From CAISGS01 sp044346445 (lineage in GTDB: Bacteria > Pseudomonadota > Alphaproteobacteria > Caulobacterales > Caulobacteraceae), in contig JBIIZD010000027.1 of NCBI GenBank assembly GCA_044346445.1, positions 1-27,050 of the forward strand: a stretch of DNA of 27,050 bases, read 5' to 3'. This document shows positions 7,115 through 17,063 of the stretch, in pieces (within the stretch, counting starts at the first letter, position 1; every line of letters begins with the position of its first letter). The notes beneath the pieces were generated by a model. It had not been told where the DNA came from and ran no database searches. It was given only the letters and a program-made list of their open reading frames with translations. A program made the position numbers and the translations under genes.

Positions 7115-8167
7115 CTAACCGGGCCAGAACCCGACCAGGCGCTTGGTGTCTTCAATCACCGGCTCAGCCACGGCCCGAGCACGCTCGGCGCCGGCGCGCA
7201 AAACCGCGTCGATCTCGCCGGGGTCATCCATCAGCCGACGCATCCGCTCGCCAATCGGGCCCATGACCGCCACGGCCAAGTCTGCCAAGGCCGGTTTGAA
7301 ATCTCCAAAACCCCTGCCGCCATATTGCAACAGAACATCGGTCTTGGACACGCCCGCAAGTGCGGCATAAATACCCACAAGATTATCCGCCTCTGGCCGG
7401 GCCCTCAGGTCTTCAAGACCTTCGGGCAGGGGCTCAGGATCGGTCTTGGCGCGGCGGATTTTCTGGGCAATGGCGTCGGCATCATCCATCAGATTGATCC
7501 GGCTATTGTCCGACGGGTCCGACTTGCTCATCTTGGCCGCCCCATCGCGCAGGCTCATGACCCGTGCGCCCGGCCCCTCGATCAAGGGCTCGGTCAAGGG
7601 GAAAAACCCCGGTGCGCCAAAGTCATTATTGAACTTGGCGGCAATATCGCGGGTCAGCTCAAGATGCTGTTTTTGGTCTTCGCCAACCGGAACCTGGGTC
7701 GCCTTATAGACCAGAATATCGGCGGCCTGGAGCACAGGATAGGTATAGAGCCCAACGCTGGAACGCTCCTTATGCTTGCCCGATTTTTCCTTAAACTGGG
7801 TCATGCGGTCCAGCCAGCCCAGCCGGGCGACACAGTTGAAAATCCAGGCCAGTTCAGCATGGGCGCGCACAGCCGATTGCGGAAAGATCGCGGCCTTGGC
7901 CGGATCAACCCCGGCTGCCAGATAGGCCGCCGCAATCTCGCGCGTCTGTGCGGTCAGCTTGGCCGGGTCCTGCCAGACCGTGATGGCGTGCAAATCTACC
8001 ACGCAGAAAAAGCACTCGGTCTGGTCTTGCAAGGCGACAAACTTGGTCAAGGCTCCCAGATAATTGCCCAAATGCAGGGCGCCGGAAGGCTGAACCCCGG
8101 ACAGGACCCGGCTAGGGCCGGTATAGGCGGGGACAGGCGCAGCAGAGGCAGATACAGGTTCAGTCAT
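7115..8167 (-). CDS. trpS: Tryptophanyl-tRNA synthetase
   Basis: This class I aminoacyl-tRNA synthetase charges tRNA-Trp in the cytoplasm. In the 350-residue protein the HIGH-type motif is HLGN at residues 32-35 (PSGALHLGNYLG) and the KMSKS loop is exact at residues 212-216 (AKMSKSDPSDN). VVDLHAITV and the QAADIL segment of the tryptophan pocket are also present. Length is typical for bacterial TrpRS. A Pro/Ala-rich extension of about 18 residues precedes the catalytic domain. The gene begins 12 bases after murJ, so the two are probably co-transcribed. No strong ribosome binding site is seen. Confidence 0.98.
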   Translation of the reverse strand: MTEPVSASAAPVPAYTGPSRVLSGVQPSGALHLGNYLGALTKFVALQDQTECFFCVVDLHAITVWQDPAKLTAQTREIAAAYLAAGVDPAKAAIFPQSAVRAHAELAWIFNCVARLGWLDRMTQFKEKSGKHKERSSVGLYTYPVLQAADILVYKATQVPVGEDQKQHLELTRDIAAKFNNDFGAPGFFPLTEPLIEGPGARVMSLRDGAAKMSKSDPSDNSRINLMDDADAIAQKIRRAKTDPEPLPEGLEDLRARPEADNLVGIYAALAGVSKTDVLLQYGGRGFGDFKPALADLAVAVMGPIGERMRRLMDDPGEIDAVLRAGAERARAVAEPVIEDTKRLVGFWPG

Positions 8168-8179
8168 CGGGGCTTGGCT

Positions 8180-9862
8180 CTAATCCAGATCCATCGGGGG
8201 TGGGGCATCGGCCTCAGACTTGGCGGGCCGCTTCAGTGCGCCTTTTACCTCAGCTAGGGTCAGACCACCAAAGCCAAACAAGGCCAAAGGATAAAGCACT
8301 CCGGCCAGGGCCACAACGGTCAGGACCGCCAACTCCTTGGACCCCAAGACCTTGGTGGTGCCAATGGCCAGCTGGATAAACTGGAACGGGGCCTCGACCA
8401 AGGGACGCCAATGCGAGGCCGCAGCCATGCCAAGGCCAATGGTCAAGCTGGCCAGCATGATCTTGCCAATCCGGCTCCAGGCCGCAAGGCTGGGCGTATA
8501 GACCTTGCGCCGGGCCAGTGCCGAGACCATCAAGACCACGTTCAGCCAGGCCGCGGCACTGGTCGCAGCCGCAATGCCCTGGACCCCAACCAGCCGAAAC
8601 AGAAATATGCCCAGCACCACATTGACCGCCACTGAGGCCAGGGCAAAAGTCATGGGCCCACGCGTGTCTTGGCGGGCAAAAAAGGCGGGCGACAGGATAC
8701 GCGTCAGCACAAAGGCTGGAACACCCCAGCCATATTGCAGCAAGGCCTTGGCGGTTTCATGGGAGTCATAGGTCGTAAACAGGCCGCGCGTGAACAGGCC
8801 ATCAATCAGAAAATAGGGCATTGCCACCAGGGCCGCAGCGGCGGGCAGGCAAAAGGCCAGCGCCAGCACAATGCCCTCATCCATCGCCCCTTGCGCATCG
8901 GCCTTATCCCCGGCCTGAACGGCCCGAGACAGGCGCGGCAAAAGCGCAACCCCGATCGCAACCCCCACAAGGCCAAGCGGCAATTGATAGAGCCGATCGG
9001 CGACACTGAGCCAATTGCGCGCGCCATTGACGCTGGAGACGAGATTGCCAGAAATAAAGATGTTGATCTGGGTGGCGCTGGCAGCAATCGCGCCGGGCAC
9101 GGCCAGGGCCAGCAGTTGGCGAATCTCGGGCGTCAGGCGCGGCAGCCGCCAGTGCACCTGGGCTCCGGACTTGCGCACGCCCCAGGCCAAGAGCGCCGAC
9201 TGGGCCACGCCCGACACCACCACCCCGTAAATCGCCCAGGTCGCCGCAGCCTTTGCCTCATGCTGGGGCAGGACAAAGATCAGCATCATCAGGTTCAGCA
9301 AGGTTGGCGCGGCCGCCGACAAGATGAACCGGCCCCGTGCATTCAAGACCCCTGACAAATGCGCCGTGATCGCCATACAGGGCAGATAGGGCATGGCCAA
9401 TTGGGTGAGCAGGACCGACAGCTTGAACTTGACCGGATCGGCAACATACCCCGGATTCATCACCAACATCAGCCAGGGCATGGTCAGTTGCGCGACAATG
9501 GTCAGGACAATCGTCGCCGCCGCCAGCGTCGCCATGGCATCGGCCGCCAGCCGATCGGCAATCTCCTCACCATCCTCGGTCAGGGATTTGGAATAGGCCG
9601 GCACAAAGGCTGCGGCAAACGCACCCTCGGCAAATATGCGGCGAAACAGGTTGGGAAAGGCCAGGGCCGTGGCATAGGCATCGCCAGCAATCGTCGCGCT
9701 GGCGCCGATCCGGGCCGTGACCACGAGATCCCGCGCCAGACCCATGAACCGGCTCACCAGGGTCAGGGCGGAATAGATCATGGACGAGCGCACCAGGCTT
9801 TGGCCAGGCTTGGGGCCAGGCTTGGGCTGCATCGGGGTTGGTGAGGGCGGGTTCTGGGTCAC
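8180..9862 (-). CDS. murJ: Lipid II flippase MurJ (MviN)
   Basis: MurJ moves lipid II across the inner membrane for peptidoglycan synthesis. The 560-residue product is a polytopic membrane protein of the MVF/MATE-like superfamily with about 14 hydrophobic segments. The conserved opening block SALTLVSRFMGLARDLVVT is followed by FRRIFAEGAFAAAFVP, a strong MurJ signature, and by PLGLVGVAIGVALLPRLSR in the middle. The start used is a GTG at 9862; an ATG at codon 11 (9832) is an alternative, and the intervening residues are a Pro-rich tail outside the conserved domain. It lies 54 bases after glnD and 12 before trpS. It is generally essential. Confidence 0.96.
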   Translation of the reverse strand: MTQNPPSPTPMQPKPGPKPGQSLVRSSMIYSALTLVSRFMGLARDLVVTARIGASATIAGDAYATALAFPNLFRRIFAEGAFAAAFVPAYSKSLTEDGEEIADRLAADAMATLAAATIVLTIVAQLTMPWLMLVMNPGYVADPVKFKLSVLLTQLAMPYLPCMAITAHLSGVLNARGRFILSAAAPTLLNLMMLIFVLPQHEAKAAATWAIYGVVVSGVAQSALLAWGVRKSGAQVHWRLPRLTPEIRQLLALAVPGAIAASATQINIFISGNLVSSVNGARNWLSVADRLYQLPLGLVGVAIGVALLPRLSRAVQAGDKADAQGAMDEGIVLALAFCLPAAAALVAMPYFLIDGLFTRGLFTTYDSHETAKALLQYGWGVPAFVLTRILSPAFFARQDTRGPMTFALASVAVNVVLGIFLFRLVGVQGIAAATSAAAWLNVVLMVSALARRKVYTPSLAAWSRIGKIMLASLTIGLGMAAASHWRPLVEAPFQFIQLAIGTTKVLGSKELAVLTVVALAGVLYPLALFGFGGLTLAEVKGALKRPAKSEADAPPPMDLD

Positions 9863-9916
9863 GTGCCGGGCCTAGACCTTGGCCTAGCGTGGGTCAAGCA
9901 CAACCCTGCGCCGCCA

Positions 9917-12745
9917 CTAGCGCCCAACACTGGCCCTCGCCCTTTGCAACTTCAGCCGCCCCTGGACCTGGGGCCGGGCCTCATCGTCGTCCAGCACCTG
10001 TAAGAGTGCCGATTTCAAGCCCTGAACGGCCTTGGCATCCGTGAGCTTTTGCCCGCCCGTATCATGGACATAAAATGCATCAATAGCGCGCTCGCCATAG
10101 GCATCAATATGCGCCGACTGGATCGAAAGCTCGGCCTTGGCCAAGGCGCGGGACAGGTCCGCCAACAGGCCTGGCCGGTCGCGGCCCGAGGCCTCAATCA
10201 CGGTAGACTCCTCAGAGGCGTCATTATCAATCACCACTGAGGGCGAGATCGAAAAAGCCGCAGCCCGGCCAAGCTCGGTCCTTGCCTTGGCCTCAAGCAC
10301 CGGCGCCTCACCCCGGGCCGCTGCCTCCAGCAAGGTTACCAGCCGATCAAGGTTACGGCCATTGTCACAGCCAAACGGACTTCCGCCCATGTCCTGGACA
10401 TAGAACACATCCAGCGCCTGACCCGCTCGCGAGGTATAGACCCTGGCCCCGACGACATTGGCGCCCATATCCGCCATCACCTGGGCCAGATCGGCAAACA
10501 GCCCGCGCCGGTCGGCCGCCGCGACGGTGATTTCCGCAGCATTTCGCCCCGCAATGATGCGCGCATTGGCCGCCGCGCCGCCCTGTTCGGCCGCCCTCAG
10601 GCCCAGCCTAGCATGGACGGTGTAATCCTCTGGCGAAAAGCCTGCAAAATAGGCGTCCTCCATGCCCGCAACCCAGGGCGCAAGGGCTGGATCGGCGCTG
10701 ATCAACTGGTTTCGTACCCTATCGGCCGCGCCATGTTGCTGGCGCAGAACCGAAGCGGTCGGATCAGAGCCGCGCCCGCCACGGAACACCGCCTCTGTTG
10801 CGCTAAACAGCTCGCGCATCAGTTGGCCCTTCCAGCCGTTCCAGACCCCCGGCCCCACGGCGCGAATATCGGCTACGGTCAAGACCAGCAACAACCGCAT
10901 CCGCTCAGGATTTTCCATAATCTTGGCAAAGGCTGTGACCGTACGCGGGTCGCCAATATCGCGCTTTTGCGCAAAATCGCTCATGACCAGATGATGCTCG
11001 ATCAGCCAGGCAATCAGTTCGATCCGGTCGCGCTCAAGACCCAGTCGCTCACAGGCCGAGCGCGCAGCCCTGGCACCGGCCTTTTCCTGCCCACCCTCGC
11101 CGCCCTTGCCGGTATCATGCAAGAACATGGCCAAGAACAGGGCCTCGCGGTCTTCAATCAAGGGCCAGATGCTCAAGGCCAGAGGATGGTCCTCGCCCAG
11201 ACGCCCGGCGGCAATATCGCCAATCACGCCGACGGCCCGCAGGGTATGCTCATCCACCGTATAGGAATGATACATATTGAACTGCATCTGGCCGACAATG
11301 CGGCCAAATTCGGGAATGAACCGGCCCAGCACCCCAGCCTCATTCATCAAGGTCAAGGTCCGATAGGTGCGCTTGCTTCGCGCCAGGACGCTCAAAAATG
11401 CCTTATTGGCTTCGGGATCACGCCGCAGTTTTGAGGTGATCAAATGCAAGGTCCGGGTCAGGGCGGTAAAGGCATCGGGATGCAGGTCCAGATCGCGCTG
11501 ATCGGCGATCACAAACAATCGTAATATATTCACCGGGTCCTGCTCGAAGGTCGAAACCCCCTCGACCGTCAAACGCCCGCCATCAACCAGAAAGCCCGGC
11601 GCATCCAGAGCCTTGCGACCGCTCTTTTTTGCCCCTGGCAGGAACCGGGACAGGCCCTGGGGTTGGCGTTTGGCTTCTTCGGCCTCCAACAGGGCGCAAA
11701 AGGTTCGCGTCAGGGCCCCAACCTCCTTGGCGATCAGGAAATAGCGGCGCATGAACCGCTCAACCGCAGGCGCGTCCCCCCGGTCGCCATAGCCCATCCG
11801 CCTGGCAATCTCGGGCTGGAGATCGAAGGTCAGACGCTCCTCAGCCCGGCCGGTGACAAAGTGCAGATGACTGCGCACCGCCCACAAAAAATCAAACGCC
11901 CGCATAAAGGCCCGCACTTCGCGCTTTTCAAAAAAGTCCAGCTTGACGACGCCGTCTATGTTTTCCGCTGGATGCAGGTATTGGGCGATCCAAAACAGGG
12001 TGTGCAGGTCTCGCAGCGCCCCCTTGCCCTCCTTGACATTGGGCTCGACCAGATAGCGCGAGGCCCCGGCCCTTTGGTGGCGCTCATCGCGCTCTTTCAG
12101 CTTGGCCGCAACAAATTCCGCGCCCGTACCCTTGACCACCTCACCGCGAAACCGCGACCGTAATTCCTCCACCAGCCGCTCATCGCCGGTCAGACGCCGC
12201 CCCTCAAGCAGGGAGGTGCGAATGGTAAAATCCTCGCGCGATAGCTTGATGCACTCCTCGACCGTCCGCGAGGCATGGCCAACCTTGAAGCCGAGGTCCC
12301 ACAAGGCATAGAGCATGAACTCAATCACGCTCTCGGCATGGGCGGTCTGTTTATAAGGGCGCAGGAAGAGCAGATCGAGATCGGAAAACGGGGCCAAGGC
12401 ACCCCGGCCATAACCGCCCACCGCCAGCAAGGCCAAACGCTCGCCCTCGGTCGGGTTACGGGCGCGAAACACATGGGTGGTGGTAAAATCAAACAGGGCG
12501 CAGACCACCTCGTCGGTCACACCGGACAAGAGCCGCGCCGTCTCAATCCCGCCAGCGCCGCTTTCCAGCCTTTCCTTGGCAATCATGCGACCGCGAAACA
12601 GGGCCGATTTGAGAATATCCAGAGCCCGGCGTCTTTGCTCGACCTCATTGCCCAAGGCATCCAGCGCCGCCGCAGACAATTGCGCACGCAGGCGATAGCC
12701 ATCAACAACATATTCTAGCCGCGTAGGGCGTAGCCGGGGTGGCAT
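9917..12745 (-). CDS. glnD: Bifunctional PII uridylyltransferase / uridylyl-removing enzyme
   Basis: GlnD senses glutamine and adds or removes UMP on PII proteins, controlling nitrogen assimilation. The 942-residue protein has the full domain set. The nucleotidyltransferase domain has GGYGRG at 110-115 and SDLDLLFL at 121-128. The middle domain includes EPNVKEGKGALRDLH (about 234-248). The HD hydrolase domain has HDTGKGG at 543-549. Two C-terminal ACT domains lie near 739-815 and 849-920, the second with the typical SGRDRPGLLADL. All catalytic motifs are intact, so both activities are expected. No glnB or glnA is in the window. The gene follows mutS after 130 bases and precedes murJ by 54. 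Confidence 0.98.
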   Translation of the reverse strand: MPPRLRPTRLEYVVDGYRLRAQLSAAALDALGNEVEQRRRALDILKSALFRGRMIAKERLESGAGGIETARLLSGVTDEVVCALFDFTTTHVFRARNPTEGERLALLAVGGYGRGALAPFSDLDLLFLRPYKQTAHAESVIEFMLYALWDLGFKVGHASRTVEECIKLSREDFTIRTSLLEGRRLTGDERLVEELRSRFRGEVVKGTGAEFVAAKLKERDERHQRAGASRYLVEPNVKEGKGALRDLHTLFWIAQYLHPAENIDGVVKLDFFEKREVRAFMRAFDFLWAVRSHLHFVTGRAEERLTFDLQPEIARRMGYGDRGDAPAVERFMRRYFLIAKEVGALTRTFCALLEAEEAKRQPQGLSRFLPGAKKSGRKALDAPGFLVDGGRLTVEGVSTFEQDPVNILRLFVIADQRDLDLHPDAFTALTRTLHLITSKLRRDPEANKAFLSVLARSKRTYRTLTLMNEAGVLGRFIPEFGRIVGQMQFNMYHSYTVDEHTLRAVGVIGDIAAGRLGEDHPLALSIWPLIEDREALFLAMFLHDTGKGGEGGQEKAGARAARSACERLGLERDRIELIAWLIEHHLVMSDFAQKRDIGDPRTVTAFAKIMENPERMRLLLVLTVADIRAVGPGVWNGWKGQLMRELFSATEAVFRGGRGSDPTASVLRQQHGAADRVRNQLISADPALAPWVAGMEDAYFAGFSPEDYTVHARLGLRAAEQGGAAANARIIAGRNAAEITVAAADRRGLFADLAQVMADMGANVVGARVYTSRAGQALDVFYVQDMGGSPFGCDNGRNLDRLVTLLEAAARGEAPVLEAKARTELGRAAAFSISPSVVIDNDASEESTVIEASGRDRPGLLADLSRALAKAELSIQSAHIDAYGERAIDAFYVHDTGGQKLTDAKAVQGLKSALLQVLDDDEARPQVQGRLKLQRARASVGR

Positions 12746-12875
12746 GGGCGTGGGCTCGATTCACCAAGGATCAAGCCATAGACTAGGCTAGGTCAACCGT
12801 CTTGCCCACCGAAATGACCAAACAAAAGTGCGGCGAATGGCTCTGGCTGCCAAAATGGGGGCACGGCCAAATGCC

Positions 12876-15593
12876 TTAGGGTTTAGGCTGAAAACCCGGC
12901 GTCACAATGGCTTTCAAGCGATATAAGGCCTCCATCGCTTCTCTGGGCGACATGCCGTCAAGATCCAAGGTCAGGAGCGCTTTTTCTAGGTCAGAGTCAG
13001 GGACATCTGGCCGCTCTGGGACAGACTGCGCAAACAGGGGCAGATCGTCCAGGCGCGCGGGCGCAGCCGCCTCGCTCTCAAGCCTTTGCAAGACCTCGCG
13101 GGCCCGGGCCACGACCGCAGCGGGCACACCGGCCAGCCGCGCCACCTGCACACCATAGGACCGGTCCGCAGGCCCTGGCTGGGCCTCGTGCAGAAACACC
13201 AGATCGCCGTTCCATTCCTTGGCGCGCAAGGACAGGTTTCCGACACTGGCCAGGCGGGTCTCCAACTGGGCCAGCTCATGATAATGCGTGGCAAACAGGG
13301 CCCGGCAGCGGTTCACGTCATGCAAGGCCTCAATACAGGCCCAGGCAATGGCCAGGCCATCATAGGTCGCCGTGCCGCGGCCAATCTCGTCGAGTATCAC
13401 CAAGGATTGCGCTGTGGCCTGGGTCAGGATGGCGGCGGTCTCGACCATCTCGGTCATAAAGGTCGAGCGACCCCGCGCCAGATCGTCCCCCGCCCCGACT
13501 CGGCTAAACAGCCGGTCCACCACACCCATTCGCAGGGCCGTGGCAGGCACAAACGATCCGGCCTGGGCAAGGACGGCCAGCAGAGCATTTTGCCTTAAAA
13601 AAGTGGACTTACCGGCCATGTTCGGGCCTGTGACCACCGCCAAGCGCACCGCGCCAAGGCCCGCCCCATCAAGGTGGCAGTCATTGGGTGTATAGGGCTG
13701 GCCCTGACGCTTGACCGCGGCCTCAACCACCGGGTGACGCCCGCCAATGGCTTCAAATACCAGACTATTATCGATCACGGGTCGCACAGCACCGACATCA
13801 TCAGCCCATTGGGCCAGGCCCGCCGCCACATCAATCTGGGCGCAGGCCTCGGCGGCGGCAAGGATGGCGGGCGCTAGGGCCTGGGCCTCGCTGCGCCAAA
13901 GCTCAAAGGTCTGGACCTCAATGGCTAGGGCCCGTTCAGCGGCCTGGGCAATCTTGGCATCCAGTTCGGCAAGGTCGGTGGTGGTAAACCGCACCTGATT
14001 GGCCAGGGTCTGACGATGGATAAAGCGCGTATTCCAGGGCGGCTGGAACAGGGCATCGGCCTGCTTGGCGGTAACCTCAACAAAATAGCCGAGCACCGCA
14101 TTGTGCTTGATCTTGAGCGGCACGCCGGTTTCGGCGGCTAGGGCCTGCTCAAGTCCGGCCACCACCCGGCGGCTATCATCGCGAAGCGCGCGGGTCTGGT
14201 CCAGCTCTGGCCGCGTGCCCGGCGCGACAAAGCCGCCGTCCCGCGCCTGGGCCGGAAGATCAGCGCCCAGACTTTCGCTCAAGGTCGCCAAAAACCGCGC
14301 AAGTTCGGGTACCAAGGACGGGGTCAGGGCCTCAAGCGCCCATGCCAGTTCCGGCGGCGCAGGCACCAAGGCGTCGCCGCTCCTGCTGACCAAGACCTCA
14401 GCGACCATGAGTTCGCCAGCCTTTAGGCCATCGCGCAAGGCCCCCAGATCACGCGGCCCGCCCCGCCCAAGCGCCAGCCGCGACAGCGCCCTTGCCATAT
14501 CGCCTGAACCCTTCAACTGGTCCCGAAGCCGCGCCCGCAAGGATCGGTGGGCCATAAACCAGTCGACAGAATCCAGCCTTGCATCAATCGCTTCGGGATC
14601 AAGCAGGGGACGGCCAAGCCTGGCCGATAAGAGCCGCGCACCGCCCGCCGTGACGGTCCGGTCAATGGCGGCAAGCAAGGAGCCCTCCCGTCCGCCCGAT
14701 TGGGTGCGGTCAATCTCAAGGCTAAAGCGGGTGGCGGGATCAATCGCCATAATGTCCGACGCCCCGGCCCGGCGCGGCGGGCGAAGCGCAGGCACCTTGC
14801 CGGCCTGGGTGGTTTCCAAATGCGCCGCGATCAGGCCAAGCGCAGATATTTCCGCACCCGTCAGGGCCCCAAACCCGTCCAGGGTCTCGACCCCATAAAG
14901 CCGCTTTAGCCGCATTTCCGAAGCTTGAGGCTCCGCCAAGGCCGACGCCATGGGCTGGACCAGACCGGTCAGGGTCTTGAGCGCGGTCGCCACCATCTCA
15001 TCGGCAAACAATCGGTCGGGCACGAGGATTTCCGACGGCTGCAAGGCCGCCAGGCTGGCGGCCAGGCCCTCGCGCGTAGTAATCATGGCCTCGACATCGC
15101 CGGTCGATAGCTCGACACTGGCCACAGCCGCCTGGCCTGCCCGCACCGAGATCGCCGCCAGCCGATTGGCCCCGCGCGCATCCAGCAAGCCGTCTTCGGT
15201 CAGGGTGCCTGGGGTCACGACCCGCACCACATCACGCCGGACAATGGATTTATAACCGCGTTTTCGCGCCTCGGCAGGGTCCTCCATCTGTTCGCAGACC
15301 GCGACCTTAAAACCTGAGCGGATCAATTTGGCCAGATAGGCTTCAGAGGCATGGACGGGCACCCCGCACATCGGGATAGGCTCGCCGCCATGACTGCCGC
15401 GCTTGGTCAGGGCAATGCCTAGCGCCTCTGCCGCCTTGACCGCATCGTCAAAGAACAGCTCGTAGAAATCGCCCATGCGGAAAAACACCAGCGCATCAGG
15501 CTGGCGGGACTTGGCCTCAAAATACTGCGCCATTACCGGGGTGGTGTCGGCGGCAGGGGAAGGCGTTAGAATCGCTGGTTCAAGGGCATTCAT
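12876..15593 (-). CDS. mutS: DNA mismatch repair protein MutS
   Basis: MutS recognises base mismatches and small loops and starts mismatch repair with MutL. Domain I carries the mismatch-wedging Phe-x-Glu motif in MGDFYELFFDDA. The C-terminal ABC-type ATPase has Walker A GPNMAGKS (about residues 656-663), the signature FSRVGAGDDLARGRSTFM, Walker B LVILDEIGRGT and ATHYHEL. Length is about 905 residues, typical for the family. The ATG at 15593 was chosen; an in-frame GTG three codons upstream (15602) is an alternative. The GTG codon and the AGGGG after it resemble a ribosome binding site, although it is close to the ATG. It is divergent from the serine hydrolase gene, and no clear terminator separates it from glnD. 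Confidence 0.97.
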   Translation of the reverse strand: MNALEPAILTPSPAADTTPVMAQYFEAKSRQPDALVFFRMGDFYELFFDDAVKAAEALGIALTKRGSHGGEPIPMCGVPVHASEAYLAKLIRSGFKVAVCEQMEDPAEARKRGYKSIVRRDVVRVVTPGTLTEDGLLDARGANRLAAISVRAGQAAVASVELSTGDVEAMITTREGLAASLAALQPSEILVPDRLFADEMVATALKTLTGLVQPMASALAEPQASEMRLKRLYGVETLDGFGALTGAEISALGLIAAHLETTQAGKVPALRPPRRAGASDIMAIDPATRFSLEIDRTQSGGREGSLLAAIDRTVTAGGARLLSARLGRPLLDPEAIDARLDSVDWFMAHRSLRARLRDQLKGSGDMARALSRLALGRGGPRDLGALRDGLKAGELMVAEVLVSRSGDALVPAPPELAWALEALTPSLVPELARFLATLSESLGADLPAQARDGGFVAPGTRPELDQTRALRDDSRRVVAGLEQALAAETGVPLKIKHNAVLGYFVEVTAKQADALFQPPWNTRFIHRQTLANQVRFTTTDLAELDAKIAQAAERALAIEVQTFELWRSEAQALAPAILAAAEACAQIDVAAGLAQWADDVGAVRPVIDNSLVFEAIGGRHPVVEAAVKRQGQPYTPNDCHLDGAGLGAVRLAVVTGPNMAGKSTFLRQNALLAVLAQAGSFVPATALRMGVVDRLFSRVGAGDDLARGRSTFMTEMVETAAILTQATAQSLVILDEIGRGTATYDGLAIAWACIEALHDVNRCRALFATHYHELAQLETRLASVGNLSLRAKEWNGDLVFLHEAQPGPADRSYGVQVARLAGVPAAVVARAREVLQRLESEAAAPARLDDLPLFAQSVPERPDVPDSDLEKALLTLDLDGMSPREAMEALYRLKAIVTPGFQPKP

Positions 15594-15727
15594 ACCCCTC
15601 ACACTAGGTTACCGAGCGTTTGACTGCATCCAGAATTTGAAGAGGCCAAGGCTTGCGCTTGCCTATTCATTCTGAAAGGTTGCTCCAGGGCCGGATCAGG
15701 CTTGCCGGTGCGCTAAAGGGGCCTGAA

Positions 15728-16897
15728 ATGTCTGGTATCCACCAAACCCTATCGGGCCTTGCCAAGACCCAGGACCTGCCCGGCTTTGTCGCCATGGCCA
15801 GCCATAGGGGAGAAACCGTGTTTTGCGGCGCCTATGGCCAGCGCGGGCCTGACCATGGCGAGGCCATGGCCACCGATCAGGTGTTTTTCATTGCCTCCAT
15901 GACCAAGGCCGTGACGACGGTGGCGGCCCTGCAACTGGTCGAGCAGGGTCTGGTCGATCTGGATCAGGACCTTGGCAGCCTTATCCCAGCCCTGGCCGCG
16001 CCCAAGGTGCTGGAAGGCTTTGATGCCAAGGGCGCAGCCATCTTGCGCCCGGCCAAGGGGCCAATAAGCCTGCGCCAACTGCTCAGCCATACATCGGGCC
16101 TTGGCTATGACATGTGGAATGCCGATCTGGGCCGCTATGTGCAAGACCAAGGCATTCCCGGCATGGGTTCGGGCCTGAAGGCCGCCCTGAACCTGCCTCT
16201 GGCCTTTGATCCGGGCACGGCCTGGGAATACGGGATTGGCCTAGACTGGGCAGGCCAGGTGATCGAGGTGGTCAGTGGCAAGGCGCTGGATGTCTATGTG
16301 CGCGATCACATTACCGGGCCGCTGGGCATGACCGACACGGCCTTTTTGCCCAATGAGGCCATGACGGCGCGGCTTGCTGGCATGGCGGCGCGAACGCCGG
16401 ACGGTGATCTCAAACCCCTAAGCTTGCCGGTCAATCCAGGCTCAGAATTTTGGAGCGGCGGCGGCGGACTTTACAGCACAGCCAGCGACTATTTGCGGTT
16501 TTTGCAAATGATTCTGGATGGCGGCACGGCGGCCAGTGGCGCACAGATTCTGACACAGTCCAGCTTAAGCCTCTTGTCACAGAACCATAAGGGCGATGTG
16601 CCCTTGCGCCGCCTTGGTAGCGTGATGCCGTTTTTAACCCATGATCTGGATGTCGGCGCAGCCTTGGGCCTGGAAGCGCCCGGCTGGGGTCTGGGCCTAG
16701 CCATCAATCCCACCACCGGCCCCAATGGTCGCAGCCCGGGCAGCCTGGCCTGGGCGGGCCTGGCCAATACCTATTACTGGGCCGATCCAGAGCGCCAGGT
16801 CGCGGGCGTGTTTATGAGCCAACTCCTGCCCTTTGCCGACCCCAAGGTCTTGGCGGTGTTTGCCGGGTTTGAGCGGGGTGTTTACGAGGCCCTCTAG
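15728..16897 (+). CDS. Serine hydrolase, beta-lactamase/esterase family VIII type
   Basis: This 389-residue protein belongs to the class C beta-lactamase-like (Pfam Beta-lactamase, COG1680) superfamily. The catalytic S-x-x-K is Ser57-Met-Thr-Lys60 in FFIASMTKAVTT, and the second-motif tyrosine is in WEYGIGLDW (Tyr168). The third asparagine of the usual YxN is replaced, and the KTG motif is not evident, as in many family VIII esterases. LRQLLSHTSGLGYD and GPLGMTDTAF are typical of the family. No signal peptide is visible, so a cytoplasmic esterase or amidase is likelier than a periplasmic beta-lactamase. The ATG at 15728 was chosen over an upstream ATG (15653) because AAAGGGG lies at proper distance and the family begins there. 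It stands alone between divergent mutS and convergent dnaJ. The substrate is unknown. Confidence 0.92.
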   Translation: MSGIHQTLSGLAKTQDLPGFVAMASHRGETVFCGAYGQRGPDHGEAMATDQVFFIASMTKAVTTVAALQLVEQGLVDLDQDLGSLIPALAAPKVLEGFDAKGAAILRPAKGPISLRQLLSHTSGLGYDMWNADLGRYVQDQGIPGMGSGLKAALNLPLAFDPGTAWEYGIGLDWAGQVIEVVSGKALDVYVRDHITGPLGMTDTAFLPNEAMTARLAGMAARTPDGDLKPLSLPVNPGSEFWSGGGGLYSTASDYLRFLQMILDGGTAASGAQILTQSSLSLLSQNHKGDVPLRRLGSVMPFLTHDLDVGAALGLEAPGWGLGLAINPTTGPNGRSPGSLAWAGLANTYYWADPERQVAGVFMSQLLPFADPKVLAVFAGFERGVYEAL

Positions 16898-16972
16898 GTT
16901 CGATCCACATTCGGGGATTCCGGTTTGGTTGACTGTGTGATTCAGCTGGCCGCGTGAAACGGTCTGGGTCCC

Positions 16973-16990
16973 TCCCCGCGAAGGCGGGGA
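16973..16990. repeat. GC-rich palindrome between convergent genes
   Basis: TCCCCGC and GCGGGGA form a perfect 7-bp stem around a GAAG loop. An outer inverted pair, CCCTCC at 16970-16975 and GGAGGG at 17010-17015, encloses it together with further G-rich sequence up to about 17030. It lies in the 166-base gap between the ends of the serine hydrolase gene and dnaJ. The stem has no T-run on either strand, so it is not a standard intrinsic terminator. Its form resembles dispersed REP-like intergenic palindromes of alphaproteobacteria, but only one copy lies in this window. Confidence 0.55.
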
Positions 16991-17063
16991 CTGCGCGGGG
17001 AAGGCGGAAGGAGGGCTAGTGCGGGGGCGGGGGCTGCCTCTCCTCACCGAATTTGGATTGAAC

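Noticed and set aside
7325..8257. Open frame of about 310 codons on the plus strand, antisense to trpS
   Set aside because: It is a mirror of trpS codon bias; the translated sequence is low in hydrophobic order, has no recognisable domain, and trpS on the other strand has every catalytic motif.
10613..11434. Open frame of about 273 codons antisense to glnD
   Set aside because: No domain or ribosome binding site is visible, and glnD in the same place is complete and well conserved.
14101..14898. Plus-strand open frame of about 265 codons antisense to mutS
   Set aside because: Ser/Arg/Ala-rich with no domain, typical of a shadow frame in GC-rich DNA.
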